A DNA stretch of 9,606 nt from Lentisphaeria bacterium (GTDB lineage: Bacteria > Verrucomicrobiota > Lentisphaeria > Oligosphaerales > Oligosphaeraceae), in NCBI GenBank assembly GCA_028699735.1, contig JAQVUB010000064.1:1-9606 (forward strand), in the 5' to 3' direction. The position numbers were made by a program, and so were the translations under genes. The stretch's first letter is position 1. Each line of letters begins with the position of its first letter. Positions 1 to 6,296 of the stretch are shown piece by piece. The notes under the pieces are model-generated. The model was not told the DNA's origin. It made no database searches and saw only the letters and a program-made list of their open reading frames with translations.

Positions 1-1110
1 TATTTTCCGCCCTGGCCGGGGCAGATCAGTGCACGAGAGCGATTCAACCGGCAGATGCATTTCCAAAGTGTCGATCGCTCTTTCAATATGGAATTCGGAT
101 ACTGGGAAGAAAATTTCCAGCAATGGCCGATTTTTCGCGACAATGGCATCCGGAATAATGCCGAGGCCGATGTGTTTTTTGCGTTTGACCGAATGGAACA
201 TATTTCCGGAGAAATTTGGATGCATCCCGGTTTTGAGGAACGAGTTGTTGAACGGCGCGGTGCGATGAATCTGATCGTCAACGCACAAGGATTGCTGGCT
301 GAAGTCCCTGCCGACGGACACAGTACCATCGCTCATTTTCTGCAATCCAGCATTGTTACGCCGGATGACTGGAAGCGCTGCCGGGAAGAACGTTTCCGTC
401 GCGATGATCCGGCACGCAAAGTTGATCTGGCAGGCTTGCAGAAGCTGCATCCGGACGATCGTGATTATCCCCTGGGTGTGCATTGCGGGTCGATGATCGG
501 GCGGATTCGTGATATGCTGACCTTCGAGGGGCTGGCTTATGCCTGTTATGATTATCCTGATATGGTCGAGGAAATGGTTGAAACCGCTTGTTTGCTGGTT
601 GAGGATTTTCTTGACCAGGTTCTGCCGGTTTTTCAATTCGATTTCGCGTCAGGTTGGGAAGATATCTGCTTCAATAACGGCCCCATCGTCAGCGTCGATT
701 TTTTCCGGCAAGTCGTCGTTCCACGCTATCAACGCATTCACCGAAAGCTGACTGCGCACGGCATCGATCTGTGGTATACGGATTGTGATGGTGATGTGCG
801 CCCGATTCTGCCATTGTTGCTGGACGGGGGCATCAACTGCCTGTTTCCATTTGAAGTGAGGAGCTGTGCCCATCCGGGGGAACTGCTTGATCAGTATCCC
901 GGGCGGCTTCGCATCATGGGAGGAGTTGATAAAATCCAGCTGGGCAAGGGCCCTGAGGCTATCCGGAAATATCTGGAAACATTGCTTCCTTATGTGGAAA
1001 GAGGCGGGTATATCCCGTTTTGTGACCACCGCTGTCCACCCAATGTCACGCCCGAAGATTATCTGTATTACCTGGAGTTGAAAAAACAAATGTTCGGCGG
1101 CGGGCTCTGA
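1..1110 (+). CDS. URO-D superfamily (uroporphyrinogen decarboxylase-like) protein, 5' partial
   Basis: The reading frame is open from the first base of the window, and the translated stretch ahead of the first ATG (55) already reads like this family's N-terminus (ARERFNRQMHFQSVDR, then MEFGYW). The true start is therefore probably upstream and the gene is cut by the window edge. The body has the URO-D TIM-barrel pattern. Numbering from the ATG at 55, the segment WYTDCDGD (240-247) sits where corrinoid methyltransferases of the MtaA/MtbA type carry the zinc motif H-x-C. Here the His position is Thr242 while Cys244 is kept. The C-terminal family motif GGYIPFCDHRCPP holds Cys323, His325 and Cys327. 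Such proteins are usually not heme enzymes but methyltransferase-like proteins or of unknown role. It lies 29 bases before a paralogue on the same strand, so the two are probably co-transcribed. Substrate unknown. I am sure of the superfamily, not of the reaction. Confidence 0.85.
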   Translation, partial: YFPPWPGQISARERFNRQMHFQSVDRSFNMEFGYWEENFQQWPIFRDNGIRNNAEADVFFAFDRMEHISGEIWMHPGFEERVVERRGAMNLIVNAQGLLAEVPADGHSTIAHFLQSSIVTPDDWKRCREERFRRDDPARKVDLAGLQKLHPDDRDYPLGVHCGSMIGRIRDMLTFEGLAYACYDYPDMVEEMVETACLLVEDFLDQVLPVFQFDFASGWEDICFNNGPIVSVDFFRQVVVPRYQRIHRKLTAHGIDLWYTDCDGDVRPILPLLLDGGINCLFPFEVRSCAHPGELLDQYPGRLRIMGGVDKIQLGKGPEAIRKYLETLLPYVERGGYIPFCDHRCPPNVTPEDYLYYLELKKQMFGGGL

Positions 1111-1139
1111 AATCCAAACCTTCTTAGAAAGAAAAAATC

Positions 1140-2138
1140 ATGATGACCTCACGAGAAATCATCTTCGCCAATCTGAAACAGAATGTTTCTGCCCGGCCTG
1201 GACTTAATTTTGACCGTGACCGATGCAATGATCTGGTTGGTGGTGGTCCGGGCTTTCCAAAAGGGTACCAGCCCCGTCGCTGGGTTGAAGGTGCCTATGA
1301 GTACTATGACGATATCTGGGGCAATATCTGGCACCGCATGGCTGCGGAAGGAGCCTGCAAAGGCGGCGAAATCTATCGACCCGTGATTGCGGAATGGGAG
1401 GATTTTGTCGACTTCAAACTGCCGGTGTATGACCGTTCTGAGGTTGCGGATAACTATCGCAAGGGTTTTGAGCAATTCCCGGACCGCTTTCGTCTGGCCG
1501 GTTTGCCTGGCTGGATTTTTGCTCAGGCCCGTTATCTCCGCAAGCTTGACAATTATTTGATGGATATGGTGTTATATCCTGAGGAACTGCACCGCCTGCA
1601 CAATATGCTGGCGGAGGTTTTTGAGGTTCTCATTCTGGCGGCTGGTGATGCCGGGGCAGACGCCCTGGTCTTCTGTGAGGATATGGGCACTCAGAATGAT
1701 CTCTTGTTCTCCCCGGAAATGTGGAATGAATTTTTTCGGGAACTGTATACCCGGCTTTTTGCTCTTGCCCATGAACGCGGCATTCATATCTTTATGCATT
1801 CCTGCGGGCAGAACCGCAAAATCCTGGAACCATTGCTCCAAGCCGGGGTGGACTGTTTTCAATTTGACCAGCCGGCCATTTACAATTTCACCGATCTGTC
1901 AGCCCTGTTGCGAAAATACCAGAGTTGCCTGTGGTCCCCGGTTGATATTCAACAGGTGCTGCCCACCGGAAACCGCCAGAAGATTGAAGCAGAAGTGGAA
2001 CGCATGGTTGAGGCCTTCCGCGGAATGCTGATCTTCAAAAATTATGGCGACCTGAACGGCATAGGAGTCCGTCAGGAATGGGATGACTGGGCATACAACA
2101 AAATTTTGGAAGTGTGCGGTCTGCCGGAGCATGGCTGA
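1140..2138 (+). CDS. URO-D superfamily protein with corrinoid-methyltransferase-type HxC motif
   Basis: A 332-residue protein, a usual length for the URO-D/MtaA superfamily. Visible family landmarks are the segment FCEDMGTQND (178-187) with acidic residues E180 and D181, then MHSCG (219-223). In MtaA, MtbA and CmuA, the H-x-C pair (here His220 and Cys222) binds the zinc that activates a thiol methyl acceptor. A third zinc-ligand Cys in the C-terminal GIGVRQEW region is not evident, so a classical methyltransferase site is not proven. ATG codons occur at 1140 and 1143; I use the first. Only a weak purine-rich ribosome site (AGAAAG, 1126-1131) precedes it, which fits translation following the upstream URO-D gene 29 bases away. 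The two paralogues may form a pair or heterodimer (inference). No corrinoid protein or reductive activator gene is in the window. The stop codon abuts palindrome A. Confidence 0.85.
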   Translation: MMTSREIIFANLKQNVSARPGLNFDRDRCNDLVGGGPGFPKGYQPRRWVEGAYEYYDDIWGNIWHRMAAEGACKGGEIYRPVIAEWEDFVDFKLPVYDRSEVADNYRKGFEQFPDRFRLAGLPGWIFAQARYLRKLDNYLMDMVLYPEELHRLHNMLAEVFEVLILAAGDAGADALVFCEDMGTQNDLLFSPEMWNEFFRELYTRLFALAHERGIHIFMHSCGQNRKILEPLLQAGVDCFQFDQPAIYNFTDLSALLRKYQSCLWSPVDIQQVLPTGNRQKIEAEVERMVEAFRGMLIFKNYGDLNGIGVRQEWDDWAYNKILEVCGLPEHG

Positions 2139-2337
2139 GTAATACGTCAGTGAACCTGAGTAACGGGGAAATTCTTTTTTAACCACGAAAAGCACGAACT
2201 GACACGAAAAAAAAACATGAGATGTAGGACGCATGGCAAGAAGCCAACGCATTCCCATGATTTTTTTTTCGTGTCAGTTCGTGCTTTTCGTTGTTTAAAA
2301 AAAATCCTCTGCTACCCCAATTATACTGACGCATTAC
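2139..2337. repeat. Palindromic repeat element A (199 bases)
   Basis: Imperfect palindrome filling the gap between two convergent genes. Its ends are a 13-base terminal inverted repeat: GTAATACGTCAGT at 2139-2151 and, reversed, GTAATGCGTCAGT at 2325-2337. Inside is a perfect 31-base stem, 2185-2215 pairing with 2261-2291, ending in a run of nine A on the left arm and nine T on the right. The apical part (CATG to CATG, 2216-2259) contains GTAGGACGCATG (2224-2235) and CAACGC (2245-2250), both nearly repeated in element B. A small TGGC/GCCA hairpin (2234-2246) sits in the loop. The left end starts on the base after the upstream stop codon, and the stop codon of the minus-strand gene (2334-2336) lies inside the right terminal repeat. 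No target-site duplication and no transposase are visible. Short frames across it are spurious. Confidence 0.9.
2207..2269. terminator. Putative bidirectional terminator core of element A
   Basis: Nine A (2207-2215), a short CATG-ended apical structure, and nine T (2261-2269) give a hairpin followed by a T run on either strand. It lies between the convergent URO-D and reductase genes, where a shared terminator would be expected. The stem immediately next to the T run is weak (CATG plus A/T pairs), so termination is inferred. Confidence 0.45.
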
Positions 2338-2954
2338 CGGATGAAATTGGTTGACGTATGTTTTTCCTGCTGGGGGAAGGGAACTGTCGGGCGGGCGGTG
2401 ACAATGCATTTGATCAGCCAGGCCATGTTGCGCGCAAGCGTCCGCATTGTTTGCATCCCTTCCAAATCCTGGCGGACTTCCTCCGGCGTAGTACCATGCA
2501 CCGCATTCCAGTACTGTGAGGATACGACCGGCATGCTGGAAATGGTGAAATATTTATTGATTCGGTCAAAGGCGGCACTGGCACCGCCTCTGCGACAGCT
2601 GACGACTGCAGCTGCAGGCTTGTATGCAAACTTCTTGTTTTTGATAAAGAACATACGATCGAGGAATGCGCACAGCGAACCATTGGGAGCGGCGTAATGC
2701 ACGGGGGTACCGACAATCAGGCCATCGGCTTTCTGAGTCAACTCGACTGCCTTGTTGACCGGGTCATCCTGGAAGACGCAGAGTCCGGTACGCGAACAAC
2801 TCCCGCAAGCAGTGCAGGGGTAGATGGCCTGGCTGCCAATATGCAACTCCTGGGTGTCAATTCCTTCGAGTTCCAGTTGTTTGGCCACTTCCTGAAGGGC
2901 GGTGTGCGTGCAACCGTACTGGTGTGGACTGCCATTGATCAGTAGTACATTCAT
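2334..2954 (-). CDS. Flavodoxin-fold NAD(P)H-dependent FMN reductase / iron-sulfur flavoprotein-type protein
   Basis: A 206-residue protein that opens with the flavodoxin-like nucleotide-binding segment MNVLLINGSP (1-10), where NGSPHQYGCTHTAL marks the FMN phosphate loop. A compact cysteine cluster follows: Cys47, Cys50, Cys53, Cys59 (C-x2-C-x2-C-x5-C). This spacing is known from archaeal and bacterial iron-sulfur flavoproteins (Isf family), where it binds a 4Fe-4S cluster. GTPVHYAAPNGSLCAFLDR is the second FMN-contact region, and the C-terminal TNFIR matches a common ending of the family. The expected role is cytosolic electron transfer between reduced carriers and unknown acceptors; the partner is not visible. 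The start at 2954 is fixed by a strong ribosome site. It follows the PHP gene by 35 bases on the same strand, so they are likely one operon. The stop codon lies within the terminal repeat of element A. Confidence 0.9.
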   Translation of the reverse strand: MNVLLINGSPHQYGCTHTALQEVAKQLELEGIDTQELHIGSQAIYPCTACGSCSRTGLCVFQDDPVNKAVELTQKADGLIVGTPVHYAAPNGSLCAFLDRMFFIKNKKFAYKPAAAVVSCRRGGASAAFDRINKYFTISSMPVVSSQYWNAVHGTTPEEVRQDLEGMQTMRTLARNMAWLIKCIVTARPTVPFPQQEKHTSTNFIR

Positions 2955-2960
2955 TGTTTT

Positions 2961-2967
2961 CTCCCTT
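2961..2967 (-). promoter_or_regulatory. Ribosome binding site of the FMN reductase gene
   Basis: On the minus strand, AAGGGAG lies six bases upstream of the ATG at 2954. It is a strong Shine-Dalgarno match and supports this start. Confidence 0.75.
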
Positions 2968-2989
2968 GAAAAATTGGTTCATGACTTGA

Positions 2990-3871
2990 TCAGACAGGCG
3001 TTGGGCTTTGCAAGCGCTTTTCTGCTGCAAATGCTGCCTTTTGCCGCAACGGTTTCAGCAAAGCGTCTGGCACCTGCAGCCTGCCGTAGCCGCTGCCCAG
3101 GTTCAGTTTCGGAAAATGGGTGCCATGGAAGTCACTGCCACCAGTGACCACAAGCTCCATCTCACGGGCGATCTTCAGTGCTTCCACGGTTTGTGCATGC
3201 CGGTGCAGAGAATAATAGGCCTCAATGCCATCCAGACCTTGCTCTTTGAGTTCTGCAGCCAGTTCCCGGCAGCGTATATGAGTCATGCTGTCACTGGAGT
3301 AGGGATGCGCCCAGATGGCCAGTCCTCCGGCGGCATGGATAACCCGTATGCATTCTTCCGGAGAAGGCACTTGCCGTGAGACATAAGCATCGCAACCCCG
3401 CCCGATGATCTTGTCAAAAGCCTGTTTGATCGTCCGGCAGATTTTTTTTCGGATGAGTGCTTGTGCGATATGCGGGCGTCCCAGTACTTCCCCTTCGCAA
3501 CATTCTTCGATTTCAGCCAGGGAGATAGCAAAGCCCAGCTGATTCATTTTGGCAATAATAGCGCGGTTGCGCTCGTTTCTCCAGCAAAGGATTTGCCGGG
3601 TCATTGCCAGTAGTTCCGGGTGATCCGGCTGAATGAGCAGCCCCAGGATGTGAAAAGACTGTTGATGCTGGTTGCGTCCAGCCAGCTCGATGCCGGCAAT
3701 GCCGTCAAAATTCTGTTCTTTTGCGGTACTGAGGAATTCAGTCAGGCCGCAGGTGGTGTCATGATCGGTAAGTGCAACTGCAGACAAGCGCGCATTTCTG
3801 GCCAGGGTGATGAGTTCACTTGGGGAACAAGTGCCGTCGGAGGCGGTACTGTGACAATGCAGATCGATCAT
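2990..3871 (-). CDS. PHP-domain metal-dependent phosphoesterase (YciV / RNase AM-like)
   Basis: A 293-residue protein with the full set of PHP metal-site motifs: DLHCHSTASDG (3-13, His5, His7, Asp12), LTDHDT (34-39, Asp36, His37), GIEL (Glu62), SFHILG (His74), GRPHIA (His134), WAHP (His189) and SDFHG (246-250, Asp247, His249). The order and length match the YciV family, whose E. coli member removes 5' nucleotides from short RNAs and hydrolyses 3',5'-nucleotide bisphosphates. A similar cytosolic role in RNA or nucleotide clean-up is likely but inferred. All nine expected ligands appear present, so it should be active. The start at 3871 is the first Met of the family N-terminus; the upstream AAGCAAAAAAA is a poor ribosome site. 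It is the first gene of a minus-strand unit with the FMN reductase. Nothing links the two functions in the sequence. Confidence 0.92.
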   Translation of the reverse strand: MIDLHCHSTASDGTCSPSELITLARNARLSAVALTDHDTTCGLTEFLSTAKEQNFDGIAGIELAGRNQHQQSFHILGLLIQPDHPELLAMTRQILCWRNERNRAIIAKMNQLGFAISLAEIEECCEGEVLGRPHIAQALIRKKICRTIKQAFDKIIGRGCDAYVSRQVPSPEECIRVIHAAGGLAIWAHPYSSDSMTHIRCRELAAELKEQGLDGIEAYYSLHRHAQTVEALKIAREMELVVTGGSDFHGTHFPKLNLGSGYGRLQVPDALLKPLRQKAAFAAEKRLQSPTPV

Positions 3872-3899
3872 TTTTTTTGCTTCAAAGTCAGAATTTGCG

Positions 3900-3905
3900 A
3901 TTATA
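3900..3905 (-). promoter_or_regulatory. Candidate -10 box for the PHP-reductase operon
   Basis: Read on the minus strand, TATAAT preceded by TAC occurs 29 bases before the ATG at 3871. It is a perfect match to the -10 consensus and would give a short leader. I find no convincing -35 hexamer at the standard distance, so this is only a candidate. Confidence 0.4.
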
Positions 3906-4045
3906 GTATTCAGGGATGTACATTCTGCTGACGGACGAGTTTTCTTTTTCGTGAAAATATCAGCAGGGAATTAAATACATTACAGCCTGAAATGAGAAAA
4001 TCAACAGTATTGGGAAAAGAAACAGGCAGTCAAGCATTAGGGTAA
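3906..4045. other. Intergenic sequence without a recognised gene
   Basis: AT-rich spacer between the candidate PHP promoter and element B. A 94-codon minus-strand frame spans it together with element B, but much of that frame is repeat and it has no family resemblance. The plus-strand promoter of the FHA gene could lie here, but I could not pick out a convincing pair of hexamers. Confidence 0.5.
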
Positions 4046-4237
4046 GTACTACGTCAGTAACTGGGTGACAGTGATATTTTTTAACAACAAAAGACACAAA
4101 ATGACCCGAAAAAATTGCATGGGAAGTACGACGCATGCTAGCAGTCAACGCCGCTTTCATGCAATTTTTTCGGGTCGTTTCGTGCTTTTCGTTGTTCAAC
4201 AAGAATTCCTCCGTCACCAGCTTTACTGCCGTATTAC
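4046..4237. repeat. Palindromic repeat element B (192 bases)
   Basis: Second copy of the palindrome family. The terminal inverted repeats are GTACTACGTCAGT (4046-4058) and, reversed, GTAATACGGCAGT (4225-4237). They match each other at 11 of 13 positions and match element A's ends closely. The perfect core stem is 19 bases (4103-4121 with 4158-4176) and continues outward with about five mismatches in the next 20 positions. The apical part has the same CATG-to-CATG length as in element A (44 bases) and shares GTACGACGCATG (4126-4137) and CAACGC (4146-4151), in the same orientation as A. The 8-base palindrome TGCTAGCA sits where A has its small hairpin. Unlike A and C it lies between divergent genes, directly before the FHA gene's ribosome site. 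Confidence 0.88.
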
Positions 4238-4242
4238 CAGTC

Positions 4243-4252
4243 AAGAAAGGAG
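4243..4252 (+). promoter_or_regulatory. Ribosome binding site of the FHA-PEGA gene
   Basis: AAGAAAGGAG ends nine bases before the ATG at 4262, a strong Shine-Dalgarno sequence. It starts only six bases after the right end of palindrome B, so the leader is either very short or contains part of that element. Confidence 0.8.
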
Positions 4253-4261
4253 CGGCGCAAC

Positions 4262-6136
4262 ATGAGACTTCGTATTGATAAGGGGAACAACCCTGGCAAA
4301 GTGATTTTACTCACGGATATGATTTTCACCATTGGGCGGGAATTGGACAATCAGTTTGTGATCAATGAAAACGGAGTTTCCCGTCATCATTGCACCATTT
4401 CCAGGATCGGCAAAGAGTGGTTTGTTGAAGATTGCAACAGTGTCAACGGGGTTCTGGTCAATGGAGGACGGATCACCAGAGGAACCGCCCTGCAACCCGG
4501 CGACCGGATCACTGTTTTTAATCATGAATTTGTTTTCCTGGATGACCTGAATGACAATCCTCCTCCCCGTGTACAGAACGCAGACGTCGTTTCTGGGGAA
4601 TCTGTTGAGAAGACTCCAGTTCCCTGGGGAAAGCTGCTGTTGCTGGTCGTGATTTTGGCCATGGTTGCCTTTCTGGCGGTCAAAGTTTTTGCCCCGGAAG
4701 AGGAAAGTGGGGAGAAGTCTCCTGCGGTGGAAGTTCTGCCGGCGGAGGAGCCTGCAGTGACGCCTGCTGAAAACATTTTGCCTGCTGCTTCTGAATCTTT
4801 GCCGCAATCCGGAGCCGTTGCCCCTGAAGCCGGCCATACGCCGCCGCAGGCAGTTGCTTCTGCAGTAACTGTCGCCGGTAGTGTCCTCCAGCCTGCTGCG
4901 GAAGAGTCTTCTTCGGAAACACAGCAAAGGCCTGCCTTCAGTGATGTGATCCTGGTTGATAGTGATCCTGCTGGCGCGGAAGTGTATCTGGATGGCGAAC
5001 TGCAAGCAGGTTTGACGCCGTTGCTGATCCGGCGACTATCCCGGGGACGCCACAGTCTGGAATTGCGCAAAGGCGGTTATGAAAACAGTATGCGCACTAT
5101 TATGGTACCGGATATACAACCTTCCCGTCCTGTGCTTTTGCGTCAAAAATCAGGCACCCTTCTGCTGCAGAGCAATCCCCCAGGAGCGCATGTGTGGAAG
5201 GAGCGGCAATTTCTTGGGGTGACTCCGGTTTTGCTTGAAGATCTGGAAGCTGGCAGCCATGAGTTGACGTTACGTGGGCCGGCCTGTGAGAGCAAAAAGG
5301 TGACCGCGGAGGTCAGTTCTGCACGTGGTGAAAAACTGGTGGTTGAGCTGCAAAGCAATCTTGGCCATCTGGAAGTGACAACCCAGCCGGCCAACTGCAA
5401 AGTATATCTTCAGGGAAGTTTAATGGGATTTACCAGTGAGCTTCCCGGCCAGAGCAAATCGCGCCCGTTGCTGTTGAAAAACATCATTGCCGGCGAACAG
5501 CACATGAAGATCGAACACAGCTCGGGGTTTTCATTGAGCGGACGTATTCAGATCCCCCGAGATCAAACCGTACAAAAAAACATTATTCTTCGGGTGCCGA
5601 CACATCGTGTGCTGCTGAACAGCGGAGAAAGTTTTTCGGGGATATTATTGGAACAGAATGAGCAGGGGGACGTGGTTCTCGAGGATCTGGGGAGGAAGGC
5701 AGAACGATTCCTTAAACCCCAGATCAAAGAATTCCGTCTGCTCAGCGATCCAGAGATACAGGAGGTCATGGCTGCTGCGCGGAAAGCCTCCGGCAAGGAT
5801 CAGGAGCTTTCAGGAGGACGAGGTGACATGCTCAGTATCAATGATTTGCGCCGTGCTATGCTGAATACGCCGGCGGAGGATTTCAACCGGCTCAATTTGG
5901 GAAAGGTCTATAGTCTGGTTGGCCGTCCGACGATGATTCTCCCGGAAAGTAAAGGGATTACTGTGGTCATGTTCACCACCAGCCTCAGGTGCCAGTTCGC
6001 TAACCTGAGCAAGGACGAAATCGAAGAAATGAATTCCGATCAGAAAAGTAATGTCTCATTTCAAGGTACCTGCGCTGGAATCGGAAAAGATGGCGTTCTA
6101 CTGTTGAAAAACTGTGTCCTGCTCAGCGAATTTTAA
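4262..6136 (+). CDS. FHA domain / transmembrane / triple-PEGA protein with OB-fold-like C-terminus
   Basis: A 624-residue protein with clear modules. Residues 1-95 form an FHA domain, which binds phosphothreonine peptides: IGRELDN (24-30), SRHH (40-43) and NSVNG (59-63). A single hydrophobic segment (about 124-143) would place FHA in the cytoplasm and the rest outside the inner membrane. An Ala/Pro/Glu-rich linker (146-225) follows. Three PEGA-type repeats come next: about 229-294 (SDPAGAEVYLDGE), 298-364 (SNPPGAHVWKERQFLGVTP) and 368-443 (TQPANCKVYLQGS). Residues 447-494 look like a small beta-barrel. Residues 545-622 (GKVYSLVGRP to KNCVLL) resemble tRNA_anti-like OB-fold domains; this last assignment is tentative. 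The likely role is a scaffold linking Ser/Thr kinase signalling to the cell envelope. No kinase or phosphatase gene is in the window. It appears to be a single-gene unit. Confidence 0.85.
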   Translation: MRLRIDKGNNPGKVILLTDMIFTIGRELDNQFVINENGVSRHHCTISRIGKEWFVEDCNSVNGVLVNGGRITRGTALQPGDRITVFNHEFVFLDDLNDNPPPRVQNADVVSGESVEKTPVPWGKLLLLVVILAMVAFLAVKVFAPEEESGEKSPAVEVLPAEEPAVTPAENILPAASESLPQSGAVAPEAGHTPPQAVASAVTVAGSVLQPAAEESSSETQQRPAFSDVILVDSDPAGAEVYLDGELQAGLTPLLIRRLSRGRHSLELRKGGYENSMRTIMVPDIQPSRPVLLRQKSGTLLLQSNPPGAHVWKERQFLGVTPVLLEDLEAGSHELTLRGPACESKKVTAEVSSARGEKLVVELQSNLGHLEVTTQPANCKVYLQGSLMGFTSELPGQSKSRPLLLKNIIAGEQHMKIEHSSGFSLSGRIQIPRDQTVQKNIILRVPTHRVLLNSGESFSGILLEQNEQGDVVLEDLGRKAERFLKPQIKEFRLLSDPEIQEVMAAARKASGKDQELSGGRGDMLSINDLRRAMLNTPAEDFNRLNLGKVYSLVGRPTMILPESKGITVVMFTTSLRCQFANLSKDEIEEMNSDQKSNVSFQGTCAGIGKDGVLLLKNCVLLSEF

Positions 6137-6140
6137 GGGA

Positions 6141-6239
6141 CAGACACGGACGGGACACGGACGGGACACGGACGGGACACGGACAGGACACGGACGGGAC
6201 ACGGACAGGACACGGACGGGACACGGACGGGACACGGAC
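6141..6239. repeat. Tandem array of nine 11-base units
   Basis: Nine consecutive 11-base units fill exactly 99 bases. The first is degenerate (CAGACACGGAC, 6141-6151). The next eight are GGGACACGGAC or AGGACACGGAC; the fourth (6185-6195) and sixth (6207-6217) of these eight begin with A. There are no spacers between units. The unit length is not a multiple of three, so it is not a coding repeat. It starts five bases after the stop codon of the FHA-PEGA gene. Confidence 0.93.
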
Positions 6240-6252
6240 GTGTCCCGTCTGT
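6223..6252. other. Hairpin closing the 11-base array
   Basis: The last units are followed by an inverted piece, GTGTCCCGTCTGT (6240-6252). It pairs with 6223-6235 over 13 positions with one G-T wobble, around a GGAC loop (6236-6239). There is no T run after it, so it is not a typical intrinsic terminator, though a Rho-type or transcript-stabilising role is possible. Confidence 0.7.
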
Positions 6253-6281
6253 GGATGATAGGATTTGCTTTTAGAAACAAT

Positions 6282-6287
6282 AAGGAG
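6282..6287 (+). promoter_or_regulatory. Ribosome binding site that decides the GH2 start
   Basis: AAGGAG stands nine bases before the ATG at 6297. The frame is open further upstream to an ATG at 6114, but that would require translating the 11-base array and overlapping the FHA gene. Confidence 0.8.
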
Positions 6288-6296
6288 AAAGATTTG

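Noticed and set aside
649..1089. 146-codon minus-strand frame inside the first URO-D gene
   Set aside because: It is an antisense shadow of a clear coding gene, with no family resemblance.
2139..2337. Insertion sequence
   Set aside because: There is no transposase and no target-site duplication; only terminal inverted repeats are seen. A non-autonomous repeat is the most that can be said.
2179..2409. Small minus-strand protein across element A
   Set aside because: The frame is made of palindrome sequence and overlaps the reductase gene in another frame.
3944..3958. Possible fragment of a palindrome arm (TTTTCTTTTTCGTG)
   Set aside because: The match is short and in AT-rich sequence, with no pairing arm or terminal repeat beside it.
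3960..4265. Small proteins on both strands across element B (94 and 66 codons)
   Set aside because: Both consist largely of palindrome arm sequence, and similar frames (such as SFVVKK-type strings) arise from the other copies. There is no ribosome site or family match.
6141..6239. CRISPR array
   Set aside because: Units are 11 bases, directly adjacent with no spacers, and no cas gene is nearby. It is a tandem repeat.
6114..6296. GH2 protein starting at ATG 6114 with a GHGRDTD-rich N-terminus
   Set aside because: The extension would be translated from the 11-base array and overlap the FHA gene's end. A good ribosome site precedes 6297 and the upstream residues resemble no domain.
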